A DNA stretch of 64,000 bases from Cliona cf. orientalis (Eukaryota; Porifera; Demospongiae; Clionaida; Clionaidae), in contig OZ005702.1 in NCBI GenBank assembly GCA_963930775.1, positions 6,138,001 through 6,202,000 of the forward strand, in the 5' to 3' direction. Each line of letters opens with the position of its first letter. Positions within the stretch are counted from its first letter, which is position 1. Under the pieces are notes generated by a model, which was given only the letters and a program-made list of their open reading frames with translations, made no database searches and was not told where the DNA came from. A program made the translations under genes and the position numbers. Positions 32,704-44,869 of the stretch are shown here, piece after piece.

Positions 32704-33272
32704 CATGCATAATATTATATAGTTGTTCAGACTTCTATTGCTGTCATGTCTTACGCTCCTTGCCAACATTTACTTTGCTACTGAGTTTAGTAGTCGTCAA
32801 TGGTGGGTCCAAGTGTAACACTATTAAAGATAGCCTCGTTCCCAGGCCCTACGAAGGAGAGGAGCAGAGGCTAGGGTCTCAGGGTACATACAGTACGGTG
32901 CATGCGCCACATCTTACCAATACGATATCGAAATGCCCAACACTTTTCTAGCATGGTTATTTCAGTTGAATGATACTGTACCACTGTGCTGCGTGACACT
33001 ATGACATGTAGTCAATGAGATGTGTGTCCAATAGCACACTAGTGCTGACAGTGTGCTGTACCACACTCTTGGTGTGTTAATGAACACTCCTGTGCTAATT
33101 AACACACACCTAGCAATGAACTGTAAAAATTGGTGTGCAAAGTAACACACCAGTTTTAACAGTGCCATGGCCAGTACACTATGATCACATATTATAGCTA
33201 ATACTAAGTCTTAATAACTATGCAATAATTATTACACTCCCGTCAGCACCAAAATTAATGTTGGCCTATATA
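32704..33272. other. Spacer specific to the left arm
   Basis: Not matched in the right arm. Contains short inverted motifs around TGTGTTAATGAACACTCC and GGTGTGTTA/TAACACACC (33020-33160), probably another degraded MITE. Confidence 0.4.
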
Positions 33273-34288
33273 TGGGGTGCCGTTTGTATCAAAATTCATT
33301 ATTGGCAGACATTATTTACAAAAGTCCGGGGATTTACGAATATTATTTTACGTAAATCACAGTGAAAATTTGACGTGAATCACAGCAGAAGACAGAGATG
33401 CTACAACTATGGAGAGTTATGAAAGTAGTGGATAATGTATTGGACATATGGAAATTACAGTCAAGGACAATAGGTTTATGTAAATAGAAGACATTTATAC
33501 TGTGTGGATTTATGAAAGTAGTGGGCATTAAATTAAAATGTATCATAGTCAAGATTTATGTAAATCCAGAAGACATTATAATTATTATTATTGTTTATGA
33601 AAGTATCAACACTGCTTCATAGTGGAACCTAATTTCATATAAATCTTTGATGAGATTTAGAGATGCTGTGGGGACTAAACTACCACCAAAGCAAAGGTGT
33701 GTTGATATAGGGATCCATAATTATTGGCTAATAAAATTAGTAAATCGCATTATGGGTACTTTTGGTCAGAAGTGGAAAGAGCCAGAGCAAGTCATCAAAA
33801 AGGCTCCGGAAGAAAAGGCCAGTAATTGTCCACATAATAATATTATAGATTTTTCAATACTTTTAACCACTGGCACAAAAATTAAGCTTTAATTAACCTT
33901 GTGGGCATGCCCATGGCAAGTCTTGGGTGCCGTCTTTGTGTGTGTTTACATGGCATATGATCTATAGGGATGACGTAAATATTATACTATTGTACTATTG
34001 ATTTTAATGTCCACTGTGCCACTACTTTTGTAAATTCCTGCGACATCACTCAAATGTCTGCTACTACAGAATTTTGTCACAAATTGTGTAAATATCCGCT
34101 GCGATTTACACTGGTGAGATTTGCGAAAATAGGATCCACTACTTTCATAAATCCCCACAGTTGTATATAGCATCTCTAAGATACATCAAATTTCCACTGT
34201 GATTTATGTAAATGTCCACTAGTTTTGTAAATCCCCAGACTTTTCTAAATGCCTGCCAATAATGAATTTTGACATAAACGGCACCCCA
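33273..34288. mobile_element. Non-autonomous DNA transposon, TGGGGTGCCGTTT ends
   Basis: About 1 kb between inverted ends TGGGGTGCCGTTTGTATCAA and TGACATAAACGGCACCCCA, extended by sub-terminal arrays of short units like AGTGGACATTTACGTAAAT in both orientations. It holds an 81-codon ORF (33647-33892) that I do not recognise and no transposase. The copy at 43362-44275 in the right arm lacks its far end. Confidence 0.8.
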
Positions 34289-34338
34289 TAGGCCTAGTAG
34301 GTATTGCTGTGCTATATATAATATTTTATTCTAATATA

Positions 34339-34788
34339 TACCGTAGATCTGGAAATGTTCGTGTAAAGAAACTTTCGTATGATAAATTTTCGTGTAAAAA
34401 GATTTTCGTAGGAACGACCCCTTACCGCACTAGGGCCCCGTTTACACGTACCAAATCAGTTTAAACTGAACCGGATTAAACCGCGCGTTTACACGCACAC
34501 ACTTGACCCGAGTTAAGATATTCATAGCCCACTACAATGCACGTAACCCACTTCTAATCCACATCAGGATGTTGGGTTACAACCCGGGGCAACTAATTCG
34601 GTTTACAAGTGGATTAGCGCGTTTACACATAAGCGAGTTAGTTTAATGCGGATCCTGACCCAAGTTAAGGCCTATGTGTAAATGGGGCTTAGCATTAATA
34701 GTGCATGCTAATTTTCGTAAGATTAATTTTCGTAGCCGCCATCGACTACGAAAATATTTTTACAACGAAAATTTCCAGATTTACGGTA
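34339..34788. mobile_element. MITE, TACCGTA group (variant 4), with a second MITE nested in it
   Basis: Outer ends TACCGTAGATCTGGAAATGT / GAAAATTTCCAGATTTACGGTA-type. Its middle is split by the nested element at 34434-34688. The same nest is seen inverted at 42864-43313, so the nesting predates the inverted duplication. Confidence 0.88.
34434..34688. mobile_element. Nested MITE, GGGCCCCGTTTACAC ends
   Basis: Ends GGGCCCCGTTTACACG / GTGTAAATGGGGC; interior of palindromic AACCGGATTAAACC-like blocks. Flanking CTA/TTA suggests a 3-bp target duplication, as in PIF/Harbinger elements. Same family as 13345-13565. Confidence 0.85.
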
Positions 34789-34867
34789 CATTAACAGGAG
34801 TAGATAGGGATAGGAGTGTTGAACTGTGTACAACAGCATTTCGGAAACTTGACATCACAAGCTGTAG

Positions 34868-35225
34868 TTGTGCCTGTAAACTACTGATTGCTGTATATAG
34901 TCTTATCACAACCTTGTACTACTTATTGATGATATGAGGGGTAGACTGTGTTAACACTTGCAGTACAGTAGCTAACTATTTCAGACAGTGAGGTGACTGG
35001 AAACTCAATTAGCGCATACCTATATAGCACAAAAATTATACTTGTTGTGCCTGTAAACTACTGATTGCTATATATAGTCTTATCACAATGTTGTACTACT
35101 TATTGATGATGCAGGGGTAGACTGTGTTAACACTTGCAGTACAGTAGCTAACTATTTCAGACAGTGTGGTGACTGGAAACTCAATTAGCGCATACCTAGC
35201 ACCAAAATTATACTTGTTATGACAG
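34868..35225. repeat. Two tandem units of about 176 bp
   Basis: TGTGCCTGTAAACTACTGAT starts both units (34871, 35047), and each ends in CTCAATTAGCGCATACCTA. The array is mirrored at about 42430-42785 in the right arm. Confidence 0.85.
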
Positions 35226-36446
35226 TGATAGCAATAATTACTCCAAATATATACTACACTAGTGACATCAAGTTTCCAAAATGCTTAGTTTACTACAGTA
35301 GTTCAACACTCCTAACCCTTATCTACTCCTGACATTAATTGTCAATTTGTGTTGGGTTTGGGCTGGTTTGGGTTGCCAAAAAACATCATAACAGTACAAA
35401 GGTCATGTGCTGCAGTGCCATACTATAATACTATCATTTCACAGGGGTCAACAATAATTAATTAATATGTAATGAACCTACAACATCAAAATTTCCAGGT
35501 GAGCTTTGAATGATATACATTAATATTGGAATTTCATAGGTAATGGCTTCTGCTAATTAATTTATGTTGAAGTCTTATTAATAATGTAGCAACTAAGTCG
35601 ATGTGGTGTTTTGTAAAGAGATATTCTGAGTAGCTATAAGAGTCAGAGATAGTAGTTTTGCATTGAGGGCATGTCTTATCTCCAAATCTCGGTTGGTTTG
35701 GTGGCTAGAGCTCCCTGTGTAAGCCTGGTACCCCAAACGACATACAAGTAGGGATGGTAGTGCCAAAAAGTATACACAAACAATATTTATAGGGATAATC
35801 ATGTCCCTACGCTCTCTTTTCTCGATTATCATGCACCTGTTAATGTCGACTCTGGCCGTCTACATTAATAAAATAATAATGATAATAGCCTCTCTTGGAT
35901 TAATTAGAGCCTAGATAAGTTTGCAGTGTATCATGTGTGCATGCATATGGATTGGACCAGTAAAAGTGAACCCACATTCATGCACCCTCAGTACATACAT
36001 GTGTTTGTGGTATATATATTATATAAAAATTAATGTCATAGTGATATCAGTCAGACTACATTCCTTGGTATGCAGCCATATACAGCTCATTCATGCATGA
36101 CATTGTTGAAGCCTACAAAATTGCTATCAATAGTGTGACCTAGATTGCGTTTCAACTGAAGCCTATTAATTAAATTGTACACAGCCGGACGTTCCCTACC
36201 CTTACAAAATCATTTTTAAGAATCCTTGGCAGGCTACTCAATCCAGGGACTAGTGGTAAAAAGTAGCAAATGGCTAATTTTGCTTTCGTGCAGGCCTGGC
36301 AAATGTTCAGCTGTAATGTTACATGTATCGGGGTTCCTATGATCGTGTATGTGCATGGCTGCTGTGAATCATGGCTATGATGATAGTGATCAGAAATGGA
36401 TTTTCCACGGGACCACATCCCCCCATAATAATAAAACTTAACTTAC
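35226..36446. other. Left-arm copy of PAP2 intron sequence
   Basis: Inverted match of 41216-42420. It includes a half-copy of the AGGGATGGCAG MITE (35745-35880). No gene apart from the PAP2 exon remnant beside it. Confidence 0.6.
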
Positions 36447-36678
36447 TCCAAAAATTGCATCTGATGTCCAGTGATAGCACTCTGAAACCCGGCTGAATAA
36501 GACTAGGATTGGCCAGGAAAAGACACTCACAACCAGAAATATTTTGAATCTCAATGAAGGTCTACACTCGGTCGATATTTGAAGGCAGTACATGACTCCA
36601 TAGCAGAGACAGGTTGCTACTGAGGTAGATACAGAGGTGTGTCCACATGGAAAGGACAAGTCAAGTTTAGAGAAGGCT

Positions 36679-36950
36679 GATGATGCAGAGATCAACAACA
36701 ATATCAATCACAGGCGCGTTGATCGCGTTTGAAATTTGCCGTTTTATGCCTCACTTTGGCGGCTCACCACTCGGGACAGGAGGCTTGCTGTAGCTTCTAA
36801 CGTTGGATATGTGAAGTTGAAGGCCCAAATTGCTTGTAAACCAAGTGGAAGCCAAGGGCTCTTGAGGCCTTGGAATGGTGACAGTTTGAAAAATGGCAAA
36901 AAACGCGTTTTGCATGAAGTGGTCCCTTTTCTCATATCCTACCACACATA
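36679..36950. other. Rearrangement junction between inverted arm and copy B
   Basis: Starts inside the 35-bp forward fragment of PAP2 exon 1 (36674-36708), then about 200 bp without a match elsewhere, ending in GTGGTCCCTTTTCTCATATC, which also occurs at 28613 next to the right arm of the other inverted repeat. Copy B (NBAS introns) begins at about 36950. Confidence 0.6.
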
Positions 36951-37650
36951 AGAAAAATGATCGTCTGAAAAATATTTTTTCGTTGTATATAGTATACACA
37001 ATGTAAGTTATCTGACAGTAACTGGGGTGCATGAGATGCATGGTTGAATGCACCCCAATTACTGTCAGATTTGGTAGTTGACCTCTGTGCATTATTGGCC
37101 TACTTTATGATGACCCAACCCCTCCCACAGCCGGCAAATTGCATATAAAAACTTTGGTTGCTAGGCAACTATCAATAAATACACATATACTTCACAGTAA
37201 CATAATATACTAGGGTAAAGGGTCATCAAACATCACGTGTACATGTACATACGTGGCAGACTAACCTTTGATTTCTGTGGATGCCACTTGATAGCAGTCA
37301 ATGAGGGACCTGCAGTCATACAATAAACAGGTACCGATCGTACGGATAGTCGACCAAGTTCACTTAAACTATGTCATTGTATGCTATAATTTCAATCCTG
37401 CATACTATGCACAGTAATATACCAATGTACATGTATTATCAAGTTGGTACAATTTGTAGTGTTACGATAATACTACAGAAGTGTGTGGATTAAACTGTGT
37501 ACCTTATCTCCAGAGCATCGTCCTTGAGCACGGCAAGATATTCTGCATTACTATAATCGTGAGTATTAGTTGTTAAATATGAGCATAATTTGCACTTTTG
37601 CATACACACACACTACGGTAATCCCATTTCTCTCTCCTTGCACTCCCCCG

Positions 37651-37980
37651 GGCTAGTAATGGGTGGTATTGGAAATTGTAGCTGACGGTATGTTATGCAG
37701 AAAATATTGCGGTATCACGGTATGTGGGATAGAGTGATGTAATCATAATAATTATTATTATCATGAAATTTGGCAATCAAGAAATTAATGGCTATAAAAT
37801 CGGTACTTTTCAAGTCTGATTATACAAATTTATAGGACGATTTGTATTATGATACTCTTATTTATTACGGATGGAAGACAATTATGATGGCAACTATGGT
37901 ATCACGGTACTTGTAGGGTTTAATGGTTGATAGTCAATACCTTGGTATCATGGTATGGACGGTATATTGCCCATTACTAC
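37651..37980. mobile_element. MITE present in copy B, absent from copy A
   Basis: Ends TAGTAATGGG / CCCATTACTA with repeated GGTATCACGGTA motifs and an ATGGTATCATGGTATGGACG block inside. Copy A at about 25810 runs straight through (CACTCCCCCCCCCCCC). Hence it inserted after the duplication. Confidence 0.8.
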
Positions 37981-38817
37981 ACCCCCCCCTCTCTCTCCCT
38001 CTCTCTCCCCTTCTCCCTCTCCCTTTCCGCCTCCATCCATCCCTCATTGTCCTTCTTTCTATATACAGCTCTTCCTCCCTTTCTGCCCCTCTCCTTCACA
38101 ACACACCTGGTAAGCAAGTGGGAATGTTGTAAGCTGGGCACTCTCCTAACACCTTGTCTGGTAGACTGCTAATTACTTGGTTTCCCAATCAGAGGTTAGT
38201 TATCAAGATAATACTACCCAGGGAACTCCCCAACTTGCAGACACCAAGCAACTTTGTTTACACTGGTACACCATAACAGACAAGTCATGGAACACACACT
38301 CACTGGCACTGCCTACCTTGATAGTGCTAACTGCCATGATAGTTTAGCTCCAATCAATGACAACAGCGCTGTAGGGACACCTGGAGATTGTGATCTTCCA
38401 GTCAGTGACCTAAACATGGACAAATATTGAAGGATAACATCTTCGGAAGTCACCCACATACAAATCTACAACCAGGCACAAATCTGCAGCCTGGGTACGA
38501 GGCTAGTGCAGTGTATGTTACAGACCTTATGATAACGATTGGGCATCCAACATTTTCAAGACAAACAGCCAGTATGCCCTACCATTCATTTGATCATCTG
38601 GACACTCTTTTCCGTTTAATTGATCAATGCAGCATTAGTTCAAGCACTAACATCCAACTGGTATCCTGTTTACTGGGTTAGCCCACACTGTAGTAGCTGT
38701 CACTGTGTTAATTATGGTTTTGGAGGCTGGCTTAGGGTGGGCCTAGCACCCACCAACTGCTGACCACATCTGCTGGTGGCCTTGACTGGCATGCATCTAC
38801 CTTTTTGGGTCCACAAC

Positions 38818-38840
38818 ATATATATATATATATATATATA
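38818..38840. repeat. (TA)n microsatellite
   Basis: About 22 bases of TA in copy B, not present in copy A. Confidence 0.9.
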
Positions 38841-39483
38841 CCCTCCAACATTTATTAATACTTTTCATTATTACTACAAAATTAATGTACACTGGTGTCT
38901 GGGAATTTGGTGTAAATGTCGATCAAATTTCATTTTGATCAGACATTTTTGACTGGCTATAGACAAAAAAAATTATCGTAAGGTCTGATGTTAATTCATC
39001 CCAGTAGAGGGTGCTACATGTACATGCGTGCTTGATATGCTAATAATTTTAAAACATTTGGTGCTTGCGTACCTTAGAGGCTTTTGTATTTTCTCCACCG
39101 TAAATCGATAACAAGCTGAAACGTAAAAAAATTTAGTGAGGGAGAGACAGAATGAGCGCAACAGAGAAACGAGGGAATGGAGAGAAAATAAGGAAAGATG
39201 AGGGACATTACTCACCTTTGACCACAGCTGCTAAGGAACGCCATATTGATGCCCCTTCATCTGCAGGCTGATAAAAACAAGCCGTAATTAAAATATGAAT
39301 ATGCCTTTAAATTACATGTTACCACAAACATGTCAGCATGCTTATATAATTTTTACATTCATTCAACATGCTTACAAGTCCGGTGGCTACTTCGGGCCAT
39401 TTACAGCAAACCAGCAGGTCGTAGAGAATCTTGTCCTCCGGCCTTCCCCCAGGAAAGACGAGGCCAGTCTCACCTTCTTCCAT

Positions 39484-39691
39484 CACAACGTGCGTCCAGC
39501 TCATACACGTACACGTGTCATAATTAACGTTAATGCATACCACGCACGTGATTATGTCAGCCCCAGCCCCTCCCACAAAGCTGGGCGTGGTTCATGGGCG
39601 CGGCACCATTAACGCCCACATGTTTGCATGACCATGAGCTGACTAATTGGCCTTATCTACTCTTGGCTGACTGCATCGTCGATTCGATGAA
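39484..39691. promoter_or_regulatory. Divergent NBAS/PAP2 promoter, copy B
   Basis: 208 bp between opposing ATGs, with TACACGTACACGTGTCATAA, a GCACGTGATTATG block and GGGCGTGGTTCATGGGCGCG. Conserved with copy A outside the MITE; no TATA box evident. Confidence 0.65.
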
Positions 39692-42600
39692 ATGATGGGA
39701 GAGAAGGAGGCGAGTCTGACACATACTACCAGCAGCAAGACTTCCGCACAGCGCCCTAGCCCTGCAGGTCCTGCAGGAAGGACCCAAGATCACCTCCAGT
39801 CTACTACTCAGACTCACGGACTATCATTGTCAGGATATTGGCCAGCAACGATGGCTGATGATGCAGAGATCAACAACAATATCAATCATAATAATGGGAG
39901 CGTAGCAATACCAGTCGATCAATATGCAGTCAGTAGAGTGTCCCAGATCCACGCAAGCCGTTCAGGTTCTGATGCCACTTTCAACCTGATAAACACCAAC
40001 TTGAATCGGCACACGGTGATGTCTGAAGGAAAGTGGATGTGTTGGATGTTTGTAGGATTGCTGTATTTTACACTTGCCTGGAAGTACACAATAGGTGGCT
40101 ATCTCTGCTCTGCACTGCTGTTCCCCTTACTTTTGTTCTACACATACTACTATTCTTTTGATAAACGTCATCCATTTCAATTTATTATATACGTGTTTAG
40201 CAACATCAAGGACAATATCAGATACATACTTCAGATGGAACAGAAGCCACTGATACTTTTACTGGCCTACACGGTGACTAAAGTTATGCTTCATCTCTTT
40301 CATCCAAAGCTAGAACGTTCCAATGGCTCTCCAATGTCACTCATTCTATTTACAATCTACTTCATAGCGATCTACATCTTTCCTACATTCGCAAAAACTG
40401 CAGTTACAACAGCTACATACATTATCAAATTTCTCAGTTGCAGGCATGAACCACGTCGAATATTGGCACTTATTAGTGACAGATTCATTCGCTTTATCTC
40501 AGGATGGAAAAAGAGCATAATTTTCACTGTGCTTGCTGTCGCTTTCAGTTACATTTTTGATGGCGATTTGACATCCATACTTCGATATTTCGGTCGTGGT
40601 AAATCATGTTGGCCTCTTCTAATACCACAATCATTACGAGACTCACTACCATATCCTCTGCAACATGCCTGGTTTAAACAATGGCATCACATTTTCAGCA
40701 ACTACCAACCGTCTAATTTTGTCAGGGAAATGATCTATTTGGGCAGAGAGATGGAAGTCATCCATGTCCTTCCTGTACTGATTGGTATGTATGTGCTCGC
40801 TCAGGTCTTTCTTCCAAGAGAAAACTGGACTATAAAGAAAGTACTATTTGGTTGCATTTCAGGAGTTGTACTAAGTGGAGTGACATCAGGAGCATTAAAG
40901 TTACTGCTTCATCGATATCGACCGAATGCGTATGGTAATCCGTACATATGGACTGGCCCAAGTACAGCCACTGTCAACCACCTAGCCTTCTCTAAACTTG
41001 ACTTGTCCTTTCCATGTGGACACACCTCTGTATCTACCTCAGTAGCAACCTGTCTCTGCTATGGAGTCATGTACTGCCTTCAAATGTCGACCGAGTGTAG
41101 ACCTTCATTGAGATTCAAAATATTTCTGGTTGTGAGTGTCTTTTCCTGGCCAATCCTAGTCTTAATCAGCCGGGTTTCAGAGTGCTATCACTGGACATCA
41201 GATGCAATTTTTGGAGTAAGTTAAGTTTTATTATTATGGGGGGATGTGGTCCCGTGGAAAATCCATTTCTGATCACTATCATCATAGCCATGATTCACAG
41301 CAGCCATGCACATACACGATCATAGGAACCCCGATACATGTAACATTACAGCTGAACATTGTGCCAGGCCTGCACGAAAGCAAAATTAGCCATTTGCTAC
41401 TTTTTACCACTAGTCCCTGGATTGAGTAGCCTGCCAAGGATTCTTAAAAATGATTTTGTAAGGGTAGGGAACGTCCGGCTGTGTACAATTTAATTAATAG
41501 GCTTCAGTTGAAACGCAATCTAGGTCACACTATTGATAGCAATTTTGTAGGCTTCAACAATGTCATGCATGAATGAGCTGTATATGGCTGCATACCAAGG
41601 AATGTAGTCTGACTGATATCACTATGACATTAATTTTTATATAATATATATACCACAAACACATGTATGTACTGAGGGTGCATGAATGTGGGTTCACTTT
41701 TACTGGTCCAATCCATATATGCATGCATACATGATACACTGCAAACTTATCTAGGCTCTAATTAATCCAAGAGAGGCTATTATCATATTTATTAATGTAG
41801 ACGGCCAGAGTCGACATTAACAGGTGCATGATAATCGAGAAAAGAGAGCGTAGGGACATGATTATCCCTATAAATGTTGTTTGTGTATACTTTTTGGCAC
41901 TGCCATCCCTACTTGTATGTCGTTTGGGGTACCAGGCTTATATAGGGAGCTCTAGCCACCAAGCCAACCAAGATTTGGAGATAAGACATGCCCTCAATGC
42001 AAAACTACTATCTCTGACTCTTATAGCTACTCAGAATATCTCTTTACAAAACACCACATCGACTTAGTTGCTACATTATTAATAAGACTTCAATTAGCAG
42101 AAGCCATTACCTATGAAATTCCAATATTAATGTATATCATTCAAAGCTCACCTGGAAATTTTGATGTTGTAGGTTCATTACATATTAATTAATTATTGTT
42201 GACCCCTGTGAAATGATAGTATTATAGTATGGCACTGCAGCACATGACCTTCGTACTGTTATGATGTTTTTTGGCAACCCAAACCAGCCCAAACCCAACA
42301 CAAATTGACAATTAATGTCAGGAGTAGATAAGGGTTAGGAGTGTTGAACTATACTGTAGTAAACTAAGCATTTTGGAAACTTGATGTCACTAGTGTAGTA
42401 TATATTTGGAGTAATTATTGCTATCACTGTCATAACAAGTATAATTTTGGTGCTAGGTATGCGCTAATTGAGTTTCCAGTCACCACACTGTCTGAAATAG
42501 TTAGCTACTGTACTGCAAGTGTTAACACAGTCTACCCCTGCATCATCAATAAGTAGTACAACATTGTGATAAGACTATATATAGCAATCAGTAGTTTACA

Positions 42601-44751
42601 GGCACAACAAGTATAATTTTTGTGCTATATAGGTATGCGCTAATTGAGTTTCCAGTCACCTCACTGTCTGAAATAGTTAGCTACTGTACTGCAAGTGTTA
42701 ACACAGTCTACCCCTCATATCATCAATAAGTAGTACAAGGTTGTGATAAGACTATATACAGCAATCAGTAGTTTACAGGCACAACTACAGCTTGTGATGT
42801 CAAGTTTCCGAAATGCTGTTGTACACAGTTCAACACTCCTATCCCTATCTACTCCTGTTAATGTACCGTAAATCTGGAAATTTTCGTTGTAAAAATATTT
42901 TTGTAGTCGATGGCGGCTACGAAAATTAATCTTACGAAAATTAGCATGCACTATTAATGCTAAGCCCCATTTACACATAGGCCTTAACTTGGGTCAGGAT
43001 CCGCATTAAACTAACTCGCTTATGTGTAAACGCGCTAATCCACTTGTAAACCGAATTAGTTGCCCCGGGTTGTAACCCAACATCCTGATGTGGATTAGAA
43101 GTGGGTTACGTGCATTGTAGTGGGCTATGAATATCTTAACTCGGGTCAAGTGTGTGCGTGTAAACGCGCGGTTTAATCCGGTTCAGTTTAAACTGATTTG
43201 GTACGTGTAAACGGGGCCCTAGTGCGGTAAGGGGTCGTTCCTACGAAAATCTTTTTACACGAAAATTTATCATACGAAAGTTTCTTTACACGAACATTTC
43301 CAGATCTACGGTATATATTAGAATAAAATATTATATATAGCACAGCAATACCTACTAGGCCTATGGGGTGCAGTTTATGTCAAAATTCATTATTGGCGGG
43401 CATTTAGAAAAGTCTGGGGATTTACGAAACTAGTGGACATTTACATAAATCACAGTGGAAATTTGATGTATCTTAGAGATGCTACAACTGTGGGGATTTA
43501 TGAAAGTAGTGGATATCTTCGTAAATCTCACCAGTGTAAATCGCAGCGGATATTTATACAGTTTGTGACAAAATTCTGTAGTAGCAGACATTTAGTGATG
43601 TTGCAGGAATTTACAAAAGTAGTGGATGTTTACAAAAAAAAGACACAGTGGACATTAAAATCAATAGTACAATAGTAATATTTACGTCATCCCTATAGAT
43701 CATAATATGCCATGACACATTGTAAACACACACATGAATACGAAGACAGCACCCAAGACTTGCCATGGGCATGCCCACAAGGTTAATTAAAGCTTAATTT
43801 TTGTGCCAGTGGTTAAAAGTATTGAAAGATCTATAATATGATGTGGACAATTACTGGCCTTTTCTTCAGAAGCCTTTCTGATGACTTGCCCTGGCTCTTT
43901 CCACTTCTGACCAATAATGCGATTTATTATTTTTATTAGCCAATAATTATGGATCCCTATATCAACACACCTTTGCTTTGGTGGTAGTTTAGTCCCCACA
44001 GCATCTCTAAATCTCATCTAAGATTTATTTAAAATTAGTCTCCACTATGAAGCAGTGTTGATACTTTCATAATAATATTATTAATGTCTTCTGGATTTAC
44101 ATAAATCTTGACTATGATACAATTTAATGCCCACTACTTTCATGAATCCACACAGTATAAATGTCTTCTATTTACATAAACCTATTGGCCTTGACTGCAA
44201 TTTCCACATGTCCAATACAATATCCACTACTTTCATAGTTGTAGCATCTCTATCTTCTGCTGTGATTCATGTCATGTAGAACTTGTGATGTCAAGTTTCC
44301 GAAACGTTTGATGCTGATGGGAGTGTATAAAAATTAGTGCATAGTTACCGTATAGCGGGAAATTTTCGAGGGAGAAAACTTTCGCGGATCGGTAGGAAAG
44401 GAGCATTTCGCGGAGAAAACTTTCGCGGAATGTTAAAACTGGTCGCATAATGGGCGTGACATGCCTAGAATTTCGTGGAGAAAACTTTCGCGGATGGCTG
44501 AAAAATCGCAAAATTCGTGAAAGTTTTCTCCCTCGAAAGTTTCCCGCTATACGGTATTAAGTATTAGCTATAATAATTATTATTATCGGATTGTGATAGT
44601 GCATTGGCCACGGTAGGAGAATTATTGTCTTTATCTGCAGATTTTTCTTGGAGCAGCAGTTGGCCATGCTGTTATGACAAGATTAATACCAACAATCAAA
44701 TCCAACACGATTCAAAGCTTATCACCAATTGCAAGTTCTATCAACTTGTGA
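39692..44751 (+). CDS. Multipass PAP2-superfamily phosphatase
   Basis: Two coding exons, 39692-41215 and 44641-44751, phase 0, 544 residues. After a disordered N-terminus the protein has about ten hydrophobic segments. The PAP2 catalytic motifs are complete: motif 1 KLLLHRYRP, motif 2 SFPCGHTS (Cys replaces Ser of PSGH), motif 3 SRVSECYHWTSD with the nucleophilic His. Exon 2 supplies the final helix (IFLGAAVGHAVMTRLI) that must follow motif 3. It is likely an integral lipid-phosphate or phospholipid phosphohydrolase of ER, Golgi or plasma membrane; the substrate cannot be told. The 3.4-kb intron is unusually long here and full of repeats. The ATG is taken from the longest frame conserved in copy A; an in-frame ATG (MADDAEINNN) lies 53 codons further on. 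Confidence 0.85.
42864..43313. mobile_element. MITE nest (TACCGTA outer, GTTTACAC inner), right-arm copy
   Basis: Inverted copy of 34339-34788 with the inner element at about 42964-43219. Lies in the PAP2 intron. Confidence 0.88.
43362..44275. mobile_element. TGGGGTGC-type DNA transposon, right-arm copy, one end missing
   Basis: Inverted partner of 33372-34288. The left terminus TATGGGGTGCAGTTTATGTC is present; homology stops at 44275, about 100 bp before the other end would be reached. Confidence 0.75.
44347..44556. mobile_element. MITE, TACCGTA group (variant 5)
   Basis: 210 bp, ends TACCGTATAGCGGGAAATTT / AAAGTTTCCCGCTATACGGTA-type. Interior repeats of GGAGAAAACTTTCGCGGA. In the PAP2 intron 85 bp before the last exon; not present in the left arm. 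Confidence 0.88.
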
Positions 44752-44869
44752 ATCTTTATAGAGCCTTTATCTTTATTTCTTACAATGGTCCCTGTATTAC
44801 ATATAAATAACTATGCAACTGCATAATAATAATTTTTTCACGTGCATGATTGTGTAGTGGCCTGATTCG

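Larger units (their letters stand above)
31760..36678 (-). repeat. Large inverted repeat, left arm (copy of 40984-44878)
   Basis: Reading on minus from 36678, the sequence follows 40984 onward almost base for base for about 3.3 kb to 33372 (partner 44275), then again from about 32040 to 31760 (partner 44600-44878). Arms differ by insertions: the Tigger-like MITE (32202-32703) only here, a TACCGTA MITE (44347-44556) only in the right arm. The inner end joins 36674 (GCTGATGATGCAGAG), a 35-bp piece of PAP2 exon 1 in the opposite orientation. Confidence 0.92.
31887..36678 (-). pseudogene. Inverted 3' part of the PAP2 gene (copy A)
   Basis: Two exons on minus: 36678-36447 (LDLSFPCGHTSVSTSV ... 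SRVSECYHWTSDAIFG, PAP2 motifs 2 and 3) and 31991-31887 (IFLGAAVGHAVMTRLVPTI to the TGA). Both reading frames and splice sites are intact and differ from the B copy mainly by conservative changes (ILVLF for ILVLI). Everything upstream of LDLSF is absent on this strand, so it cannot act as a gene. It is best explained as the 3' part of copy A carried away by an inversion. Confidence 0.85.
37266..39483 (-). pseudogene. NBAS: NBAS-like gene, 5' exons only (copy B)
   Basis: Exons parallel to copy A: 39483-39376 (MEEGETGLVFPGG ... LVCCKWPEVATGL), 39267-39216 (PADEGASIWRSLAAVVK), a YRFTVEKIQKPLR exon near 39100, VPTALLSLIGAKLSWQLALS near 38360, YLAVLKDDALEIR near 37540, and 37309-37266. The duplication ends at about 36950, so exons from VPVDPMPVW onward are missing and the gene cannot encode NBAS. 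Exon borders are intact and changes are few, so the duplication is recent or the sequence is constrained. It shares a short divergent promoter with the intact PAP2 gene. Confidence 0.7.

Noticed and set aside
34674-34937. 87-codon ORF, repeated almost unchanged at 42715-42978
   Set aside because: Its apparent conservation comes from the recent inverted duplication; it starts in MITE ends and runs into the tandem repeat.
35593-35832. 79-codon ORF, mirrored at 41828-42067
   Set aside because: Same reason: it is intron and half-MITE sequence preserved in both arms, with no protein-like pattern.
44604-44810. 68-codon ORF starting ATVGELLSLSADFSW
   Set aside because: It is a shadow frame; the true reading here is the last PAP2 exon (44641-44751) in another frame.
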